The notes beneath the pieces were generated by a model. That model searched no databases, was not told the origin of the DNA, and saw only the letters and a program-made list of their open reading frames with translations. The position numbers and the translations under genes are program-made. Source: Odontocerum albicorne (taxonomy: Eukaryota > Arthropoda > Insecta > Trichoptera > Odontoceridae). From it: 64,000 bases of DNA. Shown here in pieces: positions 12,036 through 22,696 of this stretch. Each line of letters opens with the position of its first letter. Position 1 is the first letter of the stretch. Location of the stretch: the NCBI GenBank assembly GCA_949825065.1, contig OX463847.1, positions 37,815,042-37,879,041 of the forward strand. Reading direction: 5' to 3'.

Positions 12036-12258
12036 GCAATCTCTCCGCGGCTTAGCTGGGAAGACTGCTGTCTCATAGCCTGAAGGTTGTGGGTTCAAAT
12101 CCCGCTGGAACCTAGATTTCTTAAAAAATAATTCCAGTCAGATTTCCACTAGAGGCTTCCTTAACATATAATATTTGCTGTCGGTCGGAAGATTGCCAAA
12201 TGGTAGTATTCCCACTAGGTTGTTCTGTATACAACATTTTTGTAATATAATACAATAT
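12036..12258 (+). mobile_element. SINE-1 copy
   Basis: A box region GCGGCTTAGCTGGGAAGACT, B box GGGTTCAAATCCC, CTGGAACCTAGATTTC, body CCAGTCAGATTTCCACTAGA and tail TCGGAAGATTGCCAAATGGT...GTATACAAC. It abuts an inverted SINE-1 copy at 12263. Confidence 0.75.
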
Positions 12259-12262
12259 ATTA

Positions 12263-12898
12263 GAATACAATCTCTTCCAACCAGCTATGATAATATATGA
12301 GGCATTATGTCAAGTAAAAACCAGACTAAAAACTTATTTTTTTTAATCTGTTTGAAATTCATACGTTGTAAGTTTTTTGAAAGGTCGGAAGATGGAAGTT
12401 GGAGATCTTCCAAAAAGTTTCCATACATGGAAGTATCATAAATACTAACATTGAAAATTATTAATTTGTAAGTCTGATTACGAGTAAATCAACGAGTTAC
12501 TTTAAACTGAGTTTAAAATTAATTAACACAGTTACTTTAAGCGGTTCAAAATATTTAATGGCTATATTTATAAGCAATGGTCAAAAGGAAATGCAATTCT
12601 ACTCGTTTCCATTTCAACCAGATTGCGAAATGATCATTTATTATTATTTCTACTCAGTATGCCCTGAATCCAATTGGCATTCCTAATTTATCATCAATTT
12701 AACGCTAGAATTCTATTTCAAGTTTAACGAAGTGAATAAGGTGTTTATTTGATTTGTTCGTATGGAACGAATACATAACATACTATATATGGTATAACCA
12801 GTGCATTTTTTGCTTCTGGTTTTTTAAATCTGGTTTCAAGTAAGAACCCTTTGGTTGAAAGATGTTTGTCTTATCAACTAGGCTATGGAAGTCGTCGA
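12263..12898 (-). mobile_element. SINE-1 copy, split by a ~475-bp insertion
   Basis: Antisense SINE-1 sequence runs from CAATCTCTTCCAACCAGCTA to TTTTTTTTAATCTG (12263-12350) and resumes at 12828 (TTTTTTAAATCTGGTTTCAA) through the degraded head to GGAAGTCGTC (12898). The segment between is repeat X copy 1. The T-run/AATCTG word is present on both sides, as expected of a target-site duplication. Confidence 0.62.
12351..12827. repeat. Repeat X copy 1, inserted in a SINE-1
   Basis: Begins TTGAAATTCATACGTTGTAA and ends TAACCAGTGCATTTTTTGC; nearly identical (about a dozen substitutions and two indels over ~450 bp) to 14157-14603. No terminal inverted repeats or coding capacity seen. Flanked by a duplicated T-run/AATCTG word of the host SINE. 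Confidence 0.75.
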
Positions 12899-13074
12899 AA
12901 ACTGTCCCTTATTTGAGAAAGGAAGCTCAACGCGAGTTGCGAACCAACGACCTACTGTAAAATAATCCAGCATGTTAACCGCATAATTAAGCAACTATTA
13001 TTTACTTAGATTTATTTTCCAAATACATGTGAATTTCATAAAAAAAAATCTCTGCTTATTTCTCGCGAGCATTT

Positions 13075-13235
13075 CATCCATTCACACCTTAACATCCCAC
13101 CGGTCCAAATTCAGGGTTGAGCTGGAGGGAGCTGCCAGTATGTTCGGGATCTCACCGACTCAACATCCGCTGGGCCCCCGACCCGTTCCTCCTCGCAGGA
13201 TCTCGTTGACAGTTCCCTTTTGGTGTAAGCAACGA
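13075..13235. other. Isolated GC-rich block of unknown nature
   Basis: About 155 bp well above local GC (GAGCTGGAGGGAGCTGCCAG, GCTGGGCCCCCGACCCG, CTCCTCGCAGGATCTCG), followed by a donor-like GTAAGC at 13225. The + frame reads FRVELEGAASMFGISPTQHP then LGPRPVPPRRIS. I recognise no domain. It could be an exon, a retroposed piece of a host transcript or an unknown repeat. Confidence 0.4.
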
Positions 13236-14156
13236 TCCTGATACTAATTTGGTGTTGTCTTTTAGTGTAAACTAAATAAAAATATTTTTTTAAAATATGG
13301 CAGAAAACGTAAGTATTTAAACTAGTCTAATTTACTTTAGTTTTTTTAAATATATACGACTCCATTTTATTGATTTTGTTATAAACATTTCATGTGAAAA
13401 TCTCAAATCAAACTAATCACAAGAAAAAAAAAACATTTAACATTTATTTAAATTAAAAGAAAATAATTACTGGGAAAATATTTTAGACTTTTAGGTTTTT
13501 CTTTTTTAAATTTTGATCAGTTATTAAAATTTTCGTAAAATATTTCCACGATATCCAATTATTAATCGTATAAAAACCTAATAAAATAAATATTATAAAA
13601 AATTGCGGCCACGCTATGAGTGTGGCAGTATTATCAATATATAAATAATGCAAAAATGCTATCTAAATTTATTTTGTTTCGAATATTTTTTTATATAAAA
13701 CATTTCTCTTTAAAATCCTTAATTTGATCGCTGGTGATTGCTAAGTCCTTCGTATTTAACGTAATTGTGTTTTGGTTTATTTTATTCGATTTTTATAAAT
13801 TATTCACTTGAAAAGTAACATGATATGATGACTGAAATGATTTTTTGAATGTTAAATGTATTTAAAATGAAAATTAATTAATACATTGTTTTTTATATTA
13901 TATTTAAATGAGAATGAAAATTGACATTAATTCAACTGAAGTAAGAAAGATATGAAATTTTAAGAGATTGCCGAATAAATAAATTAAATCAAATTATATC
14001 TTTAAGAATCTGCAGAGAAATCGGAAAACTTTTTTATTTGAACAGAATTACACATAAAACTTCAATATTCTTTTAAATAAAAATATTAGTTGGAAATGTA
14101 ATAAAATTTAATTGCGTTCCGAAAGTTCCGAAATTTCCGAGCCTGTTGACAACATT

Positions 14157-14603
14157 GAAATTCATACGTTGTAAGTTTTTTGAAAGGTCGGAAGATGGAA
14201 GTTGGAGATCTTCCAAAACGTTTCCATACATCGAAGTATCATAAATACCAACATTGAAAATTATTAATTTGTAAGTCTGATTACGAGTAAATCAACGAGT
14301 TACTTTAAACTGAGTTTAAAGTTAATTAACACAGTTACTTTAAGCGGTTCAAAATATTTAATGGCTATATTTATAAGCAATGGTCAAAAGGAAATGCAAT
14401 TCTACTCGTTTCCATTTCTACCAGATTGCGAAATCATCATTTATTTTTATTTCTACTCAGTATGCCCTGAACCCAATTGGCATTCCTAATTTATCATCAA
14501 TTTAACGCTAGAACTCTATTTCAAGTGAAAAAAGTGTTCATTTGATTTGTTCGTATGGAACGAATACATAACATATATGGTATAACCAATGCATTTTTTG
14601 CGG
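14157..14603. repeat. Repeat X copy 2
   Basis: Direct repeat of 12351-12813, same orientation, 1.35 kb apart. Could be two independent insertions of one retroposon, or the two ends of a small LTR-like element; the interior (12828-14156) has no polyprotein and the ends lack TG...CA, which favours independent insertions. Confidence 0.75.
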
Positions 14604-14753
14604 TAGAGCGCAGTGGAGCGGCGCTCCACCACCTTTTTTACGGTATACAAAAAGCTTGACAAGAAGTAAGCTCCGTCACCTTTTCTTAAAAAAAAAGTAC
14701 TGTATAGAACTGACAGAATAAATATACAGTGCTAATATCAGTGGATAAATATG

Positions 14754-14924
14754 TACAGTACCCGGCGGTAAGTAATACACATAGTTTGTAGAGCGTCGTC
14801 TCTGTCATTCATACATGTGTTCCGTCGCGATTTTTCAGTCGTTACCGGACCGGACTGTTAGCGCATCGTGCGACAGAGACGACGCTCTACAAACGATGTG
14901 TATTACTTACCGTCGGGTACTGTA
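14754..14924. mobile_element. 171-bp MITE with 53-bp near-perfect inverted repeats
   Basis: Positions 14754-14806 and 14872-14924 are inverted copies with only two mismatches, starting TACAGTACCCGGCGGTAAGT. The terminal TA suggests a Tc1/mariner/pogo-type TA target. The 65-bp centre is GC-rich (CGTTACCGGACCGGACTG). No coding capacity. The high arm identity argues for a recent insertion. Confidence 0.8.
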
Positions 14925-15829
14925 GATGAGACCGAAGCAACGAATGAGCTTTGATGAGTAGGTGTATTGACATGGAGTAGGCGAAATATTTATGTCGCGA
15001 AAGATTTGTGTCGCGAATGAAAAGTCTGTGGGTCTGACATTTTTGCCTAACTCGACATGCAAAGGGATATAATATATTTTTAAGAATCATGTCTTAAAAC
15101 GTGCACTTATCTAAATCCCCTCAAATAAATTTCAATCTTAAAATATGTAAGGTATTTATTGCAAGGTGTATTAATTTTGCAGACGGGACATGCCTGAATA
15201 TGATTGAGTGAAGATTTTTTTATTTTTGCGAAAACAAATAGGAACGTGAACTAATAAGAAGGTTCAGGATGACAAATATAATTATTATTACTTTAATATT
15301 TATTCCTACCAACCAAATGTCATCAATCAGGATCTTCAAAAATACATCTATTATTTATTCGTCGTATTTCTTCTTCAATGGCACTATATTCCTCATCGAG
15401 CTCAAACTCCAGAAATATTCATGTAGGTAAATGCGTGTCTATAATTATCGATCATCGTTTAATGAAACGGTGTCTACATCTACCTAGCGAAGTTATTGTT
15501 AATGGGCTTTTTTCTTCCTTTCTGATTGTTCAGCATGGATCCATATTAAGACCAGTGTTTCCAGCAAACTTTGGACATGGCCTACCTATCCTTGTCTCTA
15601 GTCATGTATTATTATCATTATTTCGAATGTAATCTGTCTATATATTACAGCTCAGTGGTTTTCAAACTTGATAGTTTTATGGCACCTTTAGTGTATGAAA
15701 TTTTTTTCATTATACCTTAAAAAACTTAGCAATAAGTGGGACCTGTGAGCAGATATACTACACAAAGCTCGCATTTTAACCCCTTTATTCTGCTCTTCGT
15801 ATTTTCTTTCAATTACTAAGCATCACTTC
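14925..15829. other. Intergenic, unassigned
   Basis: No repeat or gene recognised. Short frames at 14887-15090 (minus, starting in the MITE) and 15378-15632 (plus, Ser-rich start) lack any family signal. Confidence 0.5.
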
Positions 15830-15990
15830 CATACAGTTCAGTTCGATCTCCTCCTCCCCCATCGTTGTTATGGGGGGCAAAATAAGTCCCCATCCAGCGC
15901 GATCTACATTAGAAGATCGAAATATTCTTTATTTTATTTATGAGCGTGACATCACACAATGATGAAGAAGAAACTTCCCAATCCAGAAAC
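15830..15990 (+). repeat. Dispersed repeat H, copy 1
   Basis: CAGTTCGATCTCCTCCTCCC, CCCATCCAGCGCGATCTACA and TTATTTATGAGCGTGACATC recur at 51510-51690 in the same orientation. Confidence 0.6.
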
Positions 15991-17194
15991 AATATTTTTT
16001 GAAGATGTAATTGGTTTGATGGTAAAAACAATATTAAGTACGCCATTGACAATGACTTAAGATTACCTTGAATTGTTTAAAAAAATGATATGGGTACCGG
16101 GCACACACTTTGAAAGCCTCTAATATCGCAGAACTCGTATAAGTTTTCAAAGTTGTTATATTTAAAAATTATGTTTTTTAACGACTCTCCAAATTATGAG
16201 TTTCAAAATAAAATGTCGCATATTTTTCAAACTATAAACTCATATCTACTCGTATAAATTATTCTCCCGGATTCACCCATCCGGTGGAGAAATATATCAG
16301 TCATTAAAAAAATAAATTCTACATTAAAACTGTCAAAATAGCACAATATAAATACTTGAAAGTTAAATAAATGTAATCATGCTTCAAACTTAATTAGATA
16401 ACATAATTTTGAAAGACGTAAATTGCGTTTCATTTCTTAACTATCGCTCACTCTTGAACAGTAATGGCGAACATTTGGCAAGCGTGCTAACATTGATATT
16501 CGAGAATTTTTGATCGCCTCATGAAAGATGTGAAATTAAATTTAAAAAAAAAACAGTTGGAAAAACAAAGATGTGCAAACTTTTGCCAGAAAAGATGTTG
16601 GATCAATTATTTTGGTTAAAAAATATTTTATTCCTTAACATTAAATACATTTATTGATTCATACCATCACTCCGTCTCTCTGTCGGGGTAAGGATAGGAG
16701 AGACCGCTAGTCTTTCCTATCCCAACACATGTCTTTTGTTACTTCTGTATTCATACTCCTCATAAAACTCCATCGATTTCTTTATCTTTTTAAATTTCCT
16801 TTATTCAAACTCTCCATCAATACATTTTTGCTTATGTCTTCTTCTATTAAACTTTCCCCTCATATTTGCACTCTATGTTTGTTTTTATAATCTACCTTTA
16901 TTTATTCGTTTCACACGCTATAACCGTCTCAGAAAGCTCTTCTTCGGGTTACATAACACATCAGCTATAAATTCACTTTCATCTCTAATCAATTCGATCC
17001 GTATTCTTTCATATATTGTTTGTTCGACTTTTTCCAGTATTTTTTCACGTTCACGTTTCACTATCATGCATCAAAATTGGGATTCAAATAAGATTCTTGT
17101 ATATTCACAGGACAATTTTTGACCTTCAAAGGTTTTGAATACGGGGATGTGAACGCATTTCTACAATATAATTTAATAAAACATAGTTCCCAAA

Positions 17195-17295
17195 TTTACG
17201 TTAAAATAATAATGACAATTTATGAAGTGCTGTTTCGAGTAGTTTCTCCTTAAGAGCACTCTAGCTCGCGGCTCAAATATACAAAAAAGAAGTCG
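17195..17295 (-). mobile_element. SINE-2 fragment
   Basis: TTCTCCTTAAGAGCACTCTA and GCTCGCGGCTCAAATATACA correspond antisense to the SINE-2 3' half. Confidence 0.5.
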
Positions 17296-17334
17296 AGTAT
17301 ACATGAAGGTGGTTACTGCGTTCATTAAATTGGC

Positions 17335-17430
17335 TACTTCTTGAGAATCTGTATGTGTTTTAAAAAAATATTTTGTAAACAGACAACTGATAACTTACTA
17401 AGGGAAGAAGAACTACGAAGATACTTTGAA
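17335..17430 (-). mobile_element. LINE-C 3'UTR fragment, antisense
   Basis: GAATCTGTATGTGTTTTAAA and AACTTACTAAGGGAAGAAGAACTACGAAG-type sequence match the antisense LINE-C 3'UTR copies at 39340 and 47200. The 85-aa open stretch at 17341-17598 begins inside this repeat and is not supported as a gene. Confidence 0.45.
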
Positions 17431-17939
17431 GATCTTCTGATGCATGATAATTACACATTCGGCATAAGATATAGTGTTATTTATAAACGTAGTGTTAATA
17501 TCTTATCCCAAGTTATGATAAGATATCCCAAAATAGATTGTTTTCAAGTGCTTTCTCAAGTTGCCTACCCATATCTCCAACGAAAAAAAAGTAAGTGAAG
17601 AAATTGGTTTCAAAATTTAATAATTATAATTTTAAATAAGAACTTTATTTTTAAAATGCATTAAAATAATTAGAGAACAAGTTAAATTATTTATGAAATA
17701 GGATTTTTTTAAATATATTTGTGGATCATAGACCGGGTAAAGATTCTTATAGCACAGCCTAATCAATCATTGTTCATCTCATTGAGGAACTGTAATAAAT
17801 CAATATTGATAAATTCTAAATTTTCTCTACTGAAATCATCTGACTCTCAGAGTATTAACTGCCTAGTAGGGTATATTGGGTCAGCATAACGGTTTTCCAT
17901 TGATCTTTTAGTCTTATGCTCCTGTAGGGACTACGGTCG

Positions 17940-18370
17940 TTCCTGAATATTGTCAACACGCACGGTCAACGACCGACGAAACGACCTTCGGACATCTCCA
18001 AAGGTCGCATACCAGAACATTGATATTGTTTACCCGCAAATACTATTTACGATACATTCCACAGTAGAAAGAGAACGCATCGCGCTGTCTCGTCGTTTCG
18101 CCAACAAATTATCTACCCACAATATTATTCGCAACGTCTGCGACCACCTCTGCATGCACAGGAGTGAGATAAAAATATATTGCGGGCGCACTCACGCGCC
18201 CCGTTCTGAAATGTATATATACCTACTTACCGATAAATAAAGAATCACTTATCATTAATCATTTGACCATTTATCACTGTTTACTATTCATTGATTATTC
18301 ACTCTCACTTTCCGCATTGCTAATCGACGTATTTTATTTTAAATACCAAACAATCAAAATCATCAGCGCG
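17940..18370 (+). other. Possible LTR or promoter-like repeat
   Basis: A GC-richer block for this window (GTCAACGACCGACGAAACGA, GCGCACTCACGCGCCCC) followed by TATATATACC at 18211, AATAAA at 18236 and a segment ending CATCAGCGCGTCCAACAAGG. The order upstream region, TATA, poly(A) signal is what an LTR shows, but I found no second copy, no TG...CA ends and no internal domain. A 96-aa frame (17950-18240) shows no recognisable domain. Confidence 0.3.
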
Positions 18371-18469
18371 TCCAACAAGGACATACGCTAAACTCCTTTG
18401 GAGAGGAGAAAAACATTTAAGGTTGATTAATTTAAGTTTCTTCATCAAATACATTGATTGTTCCAAATC

Positions 18470-18770
18470 GATCCGATAGGGTAGGAATTATGCTAGAGCT
18501 TTTGCCTATTGCTGGTTTTATGGTGTGGAATATTCTACCTATAAATGATAGAGGTACAGATATATAAATGCTTCAAGACAACCATTTTAAGGAGGTTTCA
18601 TCAAAATGTATGATACGAGTATTATATAAACACTACATGTATACACTACACTAAACCTAAAGTCGGATGTGTTACTATCACATATTGAAAGATCTTTGTT
18701 ACTTTGTACTTCATCTTTCCTTAGTATGTTAAGTTTTCCGTGGTTTTCTTACCGAACATATTTTTTTTAA
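18470..18770 (+). mobile_element. LINE-C C-terminus and 3'UTR
   Basis: A decayed frame near 18485-18600 reads LLPIAGFMVWNILPINDR, then LQDNHFKEV, the same C-terminal signature as 27411-27563 (AYAIAGSVAWYGLPQYIRDF). It is followed by the LINE-C 3'UTR block shared with 6160-6440. Confidence 0.55.
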
Positions 18771-18778
18771 CTTATGGA

Positions 18779-18978
18779 GACGATATCCGTGACCTAGTTG
18801 GTAAAACGTCTGTCTCCCGACCTAGAGGTTGCGGGTTCAAATCCCGCTGGAATCTAGATTCCAGTCTGGTTTTCACTCAAGGCCTCTTTAATATCTTTCT
18901 AGTTGGTTGGGGATTGCCAAATGGCAAGAAGCCCGCCAAATTGCATGGTATACAACGAAAGCGTAAAACAAGAAAATA
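18779..18978 (+). mobile_element. SINE-1 (tRNA-derived), near full length
   Basis: The tRNA-like head has an A box (GTGACCTAGTTGGTAAAACG) and B box (GGTTCAAATCC), then CTGGAATCTAGATTCCAGTC, a TCTGGTTTTCACTCAAGGCC body, and a tail GGGGATTGCCAAATGGCAAG...CCGCCAAATTG...GTATACAACGAAAGCGTAA. Best reference copy in the window. The tail matches the LINE-A 3'UTR end. The 79-aa open stretch at 18740-18979 is a by-product. Confidence 0.85.
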
Positions 18979-19037
18979 ATAAAATATAGATGCGGGGATA
19001 TATCGATATATGATCGTTGCCATTACCTTTCGTGTAA

Positions 19038-19563
19038 TGAAAGGATCGTTCAAATTGAGCGTTTTTTTTAAATTCTTTGATAAACCGCAGATGGCGTCGC
19101 GAGCTTGCCTGGGTCTTGTGACATTTGAAAAGTGTAATATATGACATTTATAAAAATGGGTTTGTGTATAATACAACGCGTTCAAATAGTTGAATGATTT
19201 TATGTATTGTAATCTCCGGAAACGGTGATGTTAATTGGCCACCAAGATCATGTGATCTGACACCATTGGACTATTTTTTCTGGGGTTACGTAAAAAGCTA
19301 GGACGAAATTATTCGCGTTATTGGTGAGTTAGAACCGCAATTATGACAAAATGTCATCGAAAATTTTGACAAAAGAGTGGACATCTGTGGAGCTGCAAGA
19401 GATGGACATTTGGCGGATATTATTTTTTTGTATTTAAATGTCATACACTATACTTCAATGATCAATAAAAAGTTTTTTGAAATCAAAGCAAATTGTGCCT
19501 TTTATTCAAGAATTAAAAAAAAATAAATTAAAAAAAACCGCTCAATTTGACAGATCCTTTACA
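19038..19563 (+). mobile_element. Mariner-type relic, internally deleted
   Basis: Ends are inverted: left AAAGGATCGTTCAAATTGAG, right reads back as AAAGGATCTGTCAAATTGAG followed by GCGGT and a T-run. Between about 19216 and 19450 a broken + frame reads GDVNWPPRSCDLTPLDYFFW, then NVIENFDKRVD and GHLADIIF, which is the C-terminal part of a mariner/IS630-type transposase including the last catalytic-region motif (LTPLD). The N-terminal two thirds are gone and stops are present. Confidence 0.75.
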
Positions 19564-19617
19564 ATCAACTTATTTATTTTATTTAGTTTGTGATATTTTT
19601 AATATATTAATAATAAT

Positions 19618-19700
19618 AAGTTTAAAACTCGAGTAAGAGTACACTTGAGGAGAGTCTGCTTTCTAAACGGCGCTATATTTAAAAAAAAACTCATCTTTTA
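19618..19700 (+). mobile_element. SINE-2 3' part
   Basis: AAACTCGAGTAAGAGTACAC, TTGAGGAGAGTCTGCTTTCT and AAACGGCGCTATATTTAAAA. Directly downstream of the mariner relic. Confidence 0.55.
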
Positions 19701-19732
19701 AGATTAAGACTGGCCTAGTCTTACATTTTTTT

Positions 19733-19824
19733 TTAATTTTAAGAAATGTTACAAATAATAACGTAATTTTAAGAAATGTTACAAATAATAACGTAATTTT
19801 AAGAAATGTTACAAATAATAACGT
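19733..19824. repeat. 30-bp tandem repeat, three copies
   Basis: TAATTTTAAGAAATGTTACA-AATAATAACG three times without mismatch. Confidence 0.92.
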
Positions 19825-20319
19825 AAACGTATTTACAGTGATTTTAATTCACTGAATGGTGCTAAAGAGATGTATACTAGGAAATATTTATTAATGTCTT
19901 CTAGCTTATAAATAAAAAAAACTATTTGGTATGCTAATAATGCTATCTTTACAACTGATATTTTATGACTTAATTGAGAAATTACTTATTGATATTGTTT
20001 TATAGTATATTAATTTCCTGAATGAATACGGTGATGACGTATGCCCATAAAATAATCCTATAATACCACTCTTTGTTTACTTTTGTAAATTACTTCAATA
20101 TTAATTCATTCATAGATTAAAATTCTTTGGCTTAATCACAACATTATCAATGGACGGCCCTTAATGTGTTGGTGACACATCAAGTTGAATTTTTGCAGTG
20201 TTTATTTCCTTGCATTCTTAACATAACATAGTTACGTATTATTTGATTTTTGAAGTGAAACTTCTATAGGCGCGGTAGCGCAAATTGGCCTGAACGTCAC
20301 GAAAAGTGAAACGGTGTAT

Positions 20320-20850
20320 TATAAAATTAATAATTATTTATTATTAATAATTAATAATATTATTTTAATGTTATAAAGTGTATTGTATTAAAATTATTAT
20401 TTATTTATAAAATTATTGTTATTTATTATTAAAAATAAAAAACAAACATTTTTGTTAAATATTATTTTTATATTAATATATTTAATATTTTTTAATTTAT
20501 TTTATATTAAATTAGTTCATTTAATTTAATTTAATATTTTTTTAATATATTATTAATATTTAATATAAAAATATATATATGTTGGTATAATATTAATAAT
20601 TATATTATTATTGTATTATAATTAATTAATAATATTTTTTATAATAACATAAAAATAATATAATAATGAGTAAATAATTTAATAATTTTTTAAAAATAAT
20701 TAATTTAATACTTAATAATAACATTTAAATATAAATATATATTTAATATTAAAAATATAAATTTAGTATTATTAAGTGTATTATATTATTATTTATTATA
20801 AAAATTATTATTATTTATTATTAAAATAAATTTTTTTTTAAATTTTAATT
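20320..20850. repeat. A+T island 2
   Basis: About 530 bp of nearly pure A/T (TTATTATTAATAATTAATAA-type words). It is bracketed by GAAGTGAAACTTCTATAGGC (20253) on the left and the inverted AAGTTTCACTTCTAG (21020) on the right, with CG-rich words (GGCGCGGTAGCGC; GTGCGCGAGAG) beside each, as if it were the interior of one mobile unit of about 800 bp. Confidence 0.75.
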
Positions 20851-21689
20851 AAGAAAGATTTTCTTGAATTAAATCCCACGTAACCATTTTTATTTAATTA
20901 TGAGAGATTTTCTCTAATTAAATTCAACACAACCATTTCCTAATCCTAAAAAAAATAATCAAAATCGTTAACAAATGGAAAAAAAGCAACGCATAAAATC
21001 AACTTTTCCTAGGAACTAAGAAGTTTCACTTCTAGTGCGCGAGAGTCTCACGCATCTGTTTTTTTGTATTGTATTTTTATAATTAATAAAGTACTCTCTA
21101 CAGGTGCTTAAACTTATTGTTTTAAGGTAGATTGTACCGTTTTTAATAAGAAAATATATATGATGAAATACAAAATGAGTAAATTGATACTAAGAAAAGT
21201 AGGAATTAAGGTGCTGTAATATGAGTTCTTCTAAATCGACGTGATGTGATGACGATAAATAATTATGTTCTGCTTGTTAAACAGTTGAACATATTATTGA
21301 AGTTAAGATTTTTACTTTTTTAGCACGCAAGACTGAAAAGGTTTGTTATATCTGTACTAGAATATGACTTTCGTCGTATCGCCCACGAGCCGTGAGCCAA
21401 CCTTTGAAGATATAATGGCGAAATATAAATTTATGGCTTGATAGAAATGTATGTTTTTTAATGTGATTTGTATATCTGACAATAAACTGAATTAAATCGA
21501 CTCGATGAAAAAATATTCAGATTGGTTGAAAGTATTTGGAAAAAACAATTTTATCACACTCAAATAAGTGACATATAACAATAACTTTCTAGTTTAACTT
21601 TAGAATATATGAAGTATCAACATCATCACCATTATGAAATTTCTCTATTTGAGTAGACAGAGTTGCAAACATATATCTGTTACACTGGA

Positions 21690-21868
21690 GATGCAGAACT
21701 CCGTTAGCCAACCTCCATCATTAAATTGGTCACCTAACACGGAGGTTACGGGTTGAATCATTCCTTTACAAAAATAAAAGCTTTCTTGTCGGCTGTATGA
21801 GATTACAACTTTTCAATAAGCTCGCCAGGTTATGCTGTATACAACGAAAGTGTAATACAACGGATATT
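21690..21868 (+). mobile_element. SINE-1 copy
   Basis: Head with GGAGGTTACGGGTTGAATCA (B box eroded), body AAAGCTTTCTTGTCGGCTGT, tail TATGAGATTACAACTTTTCA and GCTCGCCAGGTTATGCTGTA, TACAACGAAAGTGTAATACA. Confidence 0.7.
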
Positions 21869-21999
21869 TGTTTCTTTCCATACTGAGATATTAACTAGCT
21901 CATGGTGGAAAAGATACAAAACAAATATCTACAATATCTCTATATGAGTGAGTTTGGTGTCTATCTATGGATTTATCCTACTTAGTTTCTGCTGGACAT

Positions 22000-22520
22000 G
22001 CTCAGGCATAACTCCTTGAGCGTAATAAAAGACCTGCGTCTACTGGTATACGTTGTCAAACTCGTTCGAGGAGTTGTGAGCTGTCCAGCATTACAACAAA
22101 ATTTAGCGTTAAATGTTCCTAACAATTACACTAGACTGCGCCGGCAACAACTGTTAACTCAATAACATACGCAAGAACGGGTCTTCCAGCCGCTATGCCT
22201 GTTGGAAGAACCTTAACCCTTTTGAACGAGACTGCTTCGGATATTGACATATTTCATATCCCATTACCAAAAGCAAAAGTAAATTTTCTTCTAAGATTTA
22301 GCGCGTTAGAAAGCACTCATCAACGTAGTTAAGTAACTTTGAATATATGTGTATGTGTGTATATGTTACATGTGTATGTTTGTGTGTATGTATGTATGCA
22401 TAAACATACTTTTTTATTTTATATAATTTTTTTAATGTTAACATTTTTTGTATTTTTCAATGTACTCGTAATTGGGCTAAGTCTGTTTTGAGAAAATAAA
22501 TAAATTAATAAATAAATAAA
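22000..22520 (+). mobile_element. LINE-E 3' end with GTAT-rich 3'UTR
   Basis: A broken + frame around 22045-22330 (LVYVVKLVRGVVSCPALQQN, LNVPNNYTRLRRQQLL and DIDIF-like sequence) looks like the extreme C-terminus of a LINE reverse transcriptase. It is followed by a (GTAT)-rich stretch (22345-22410) and an AATAAATAAATT-type tail at 22495-22520. Confidence 0.6.
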
Positions 22521-22696
22521 AACCTCGTATGATTCTGTCATACCTATATAGTTTGTACTGCGTGATCTCATTAATTTAAGTCTTTGATCTTCTGTTTTTC
22601 TGGATTTGATTTTTTGTAATTTATCGTTTTTTCTATAATATTCATTACTTTTGCTTCATTTCGTTATTTATTTTCTTTACATGATGAAACATTCTT

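Noticed and set aside
12351..14603. LTR retrotransposon bounded by the two repeat X copies
   Set aside because: Copy 1 sits inside a split SINE with its own apparent target duplication, ends lack TG...CA, and the interior has no primer-binding site or polyprotein.
18740..19185. Overlapping ORFs on both strands (79, 102 and 82 aa)
   Set aside because: They run through SINE-1 and the mariner left end; no family signal.
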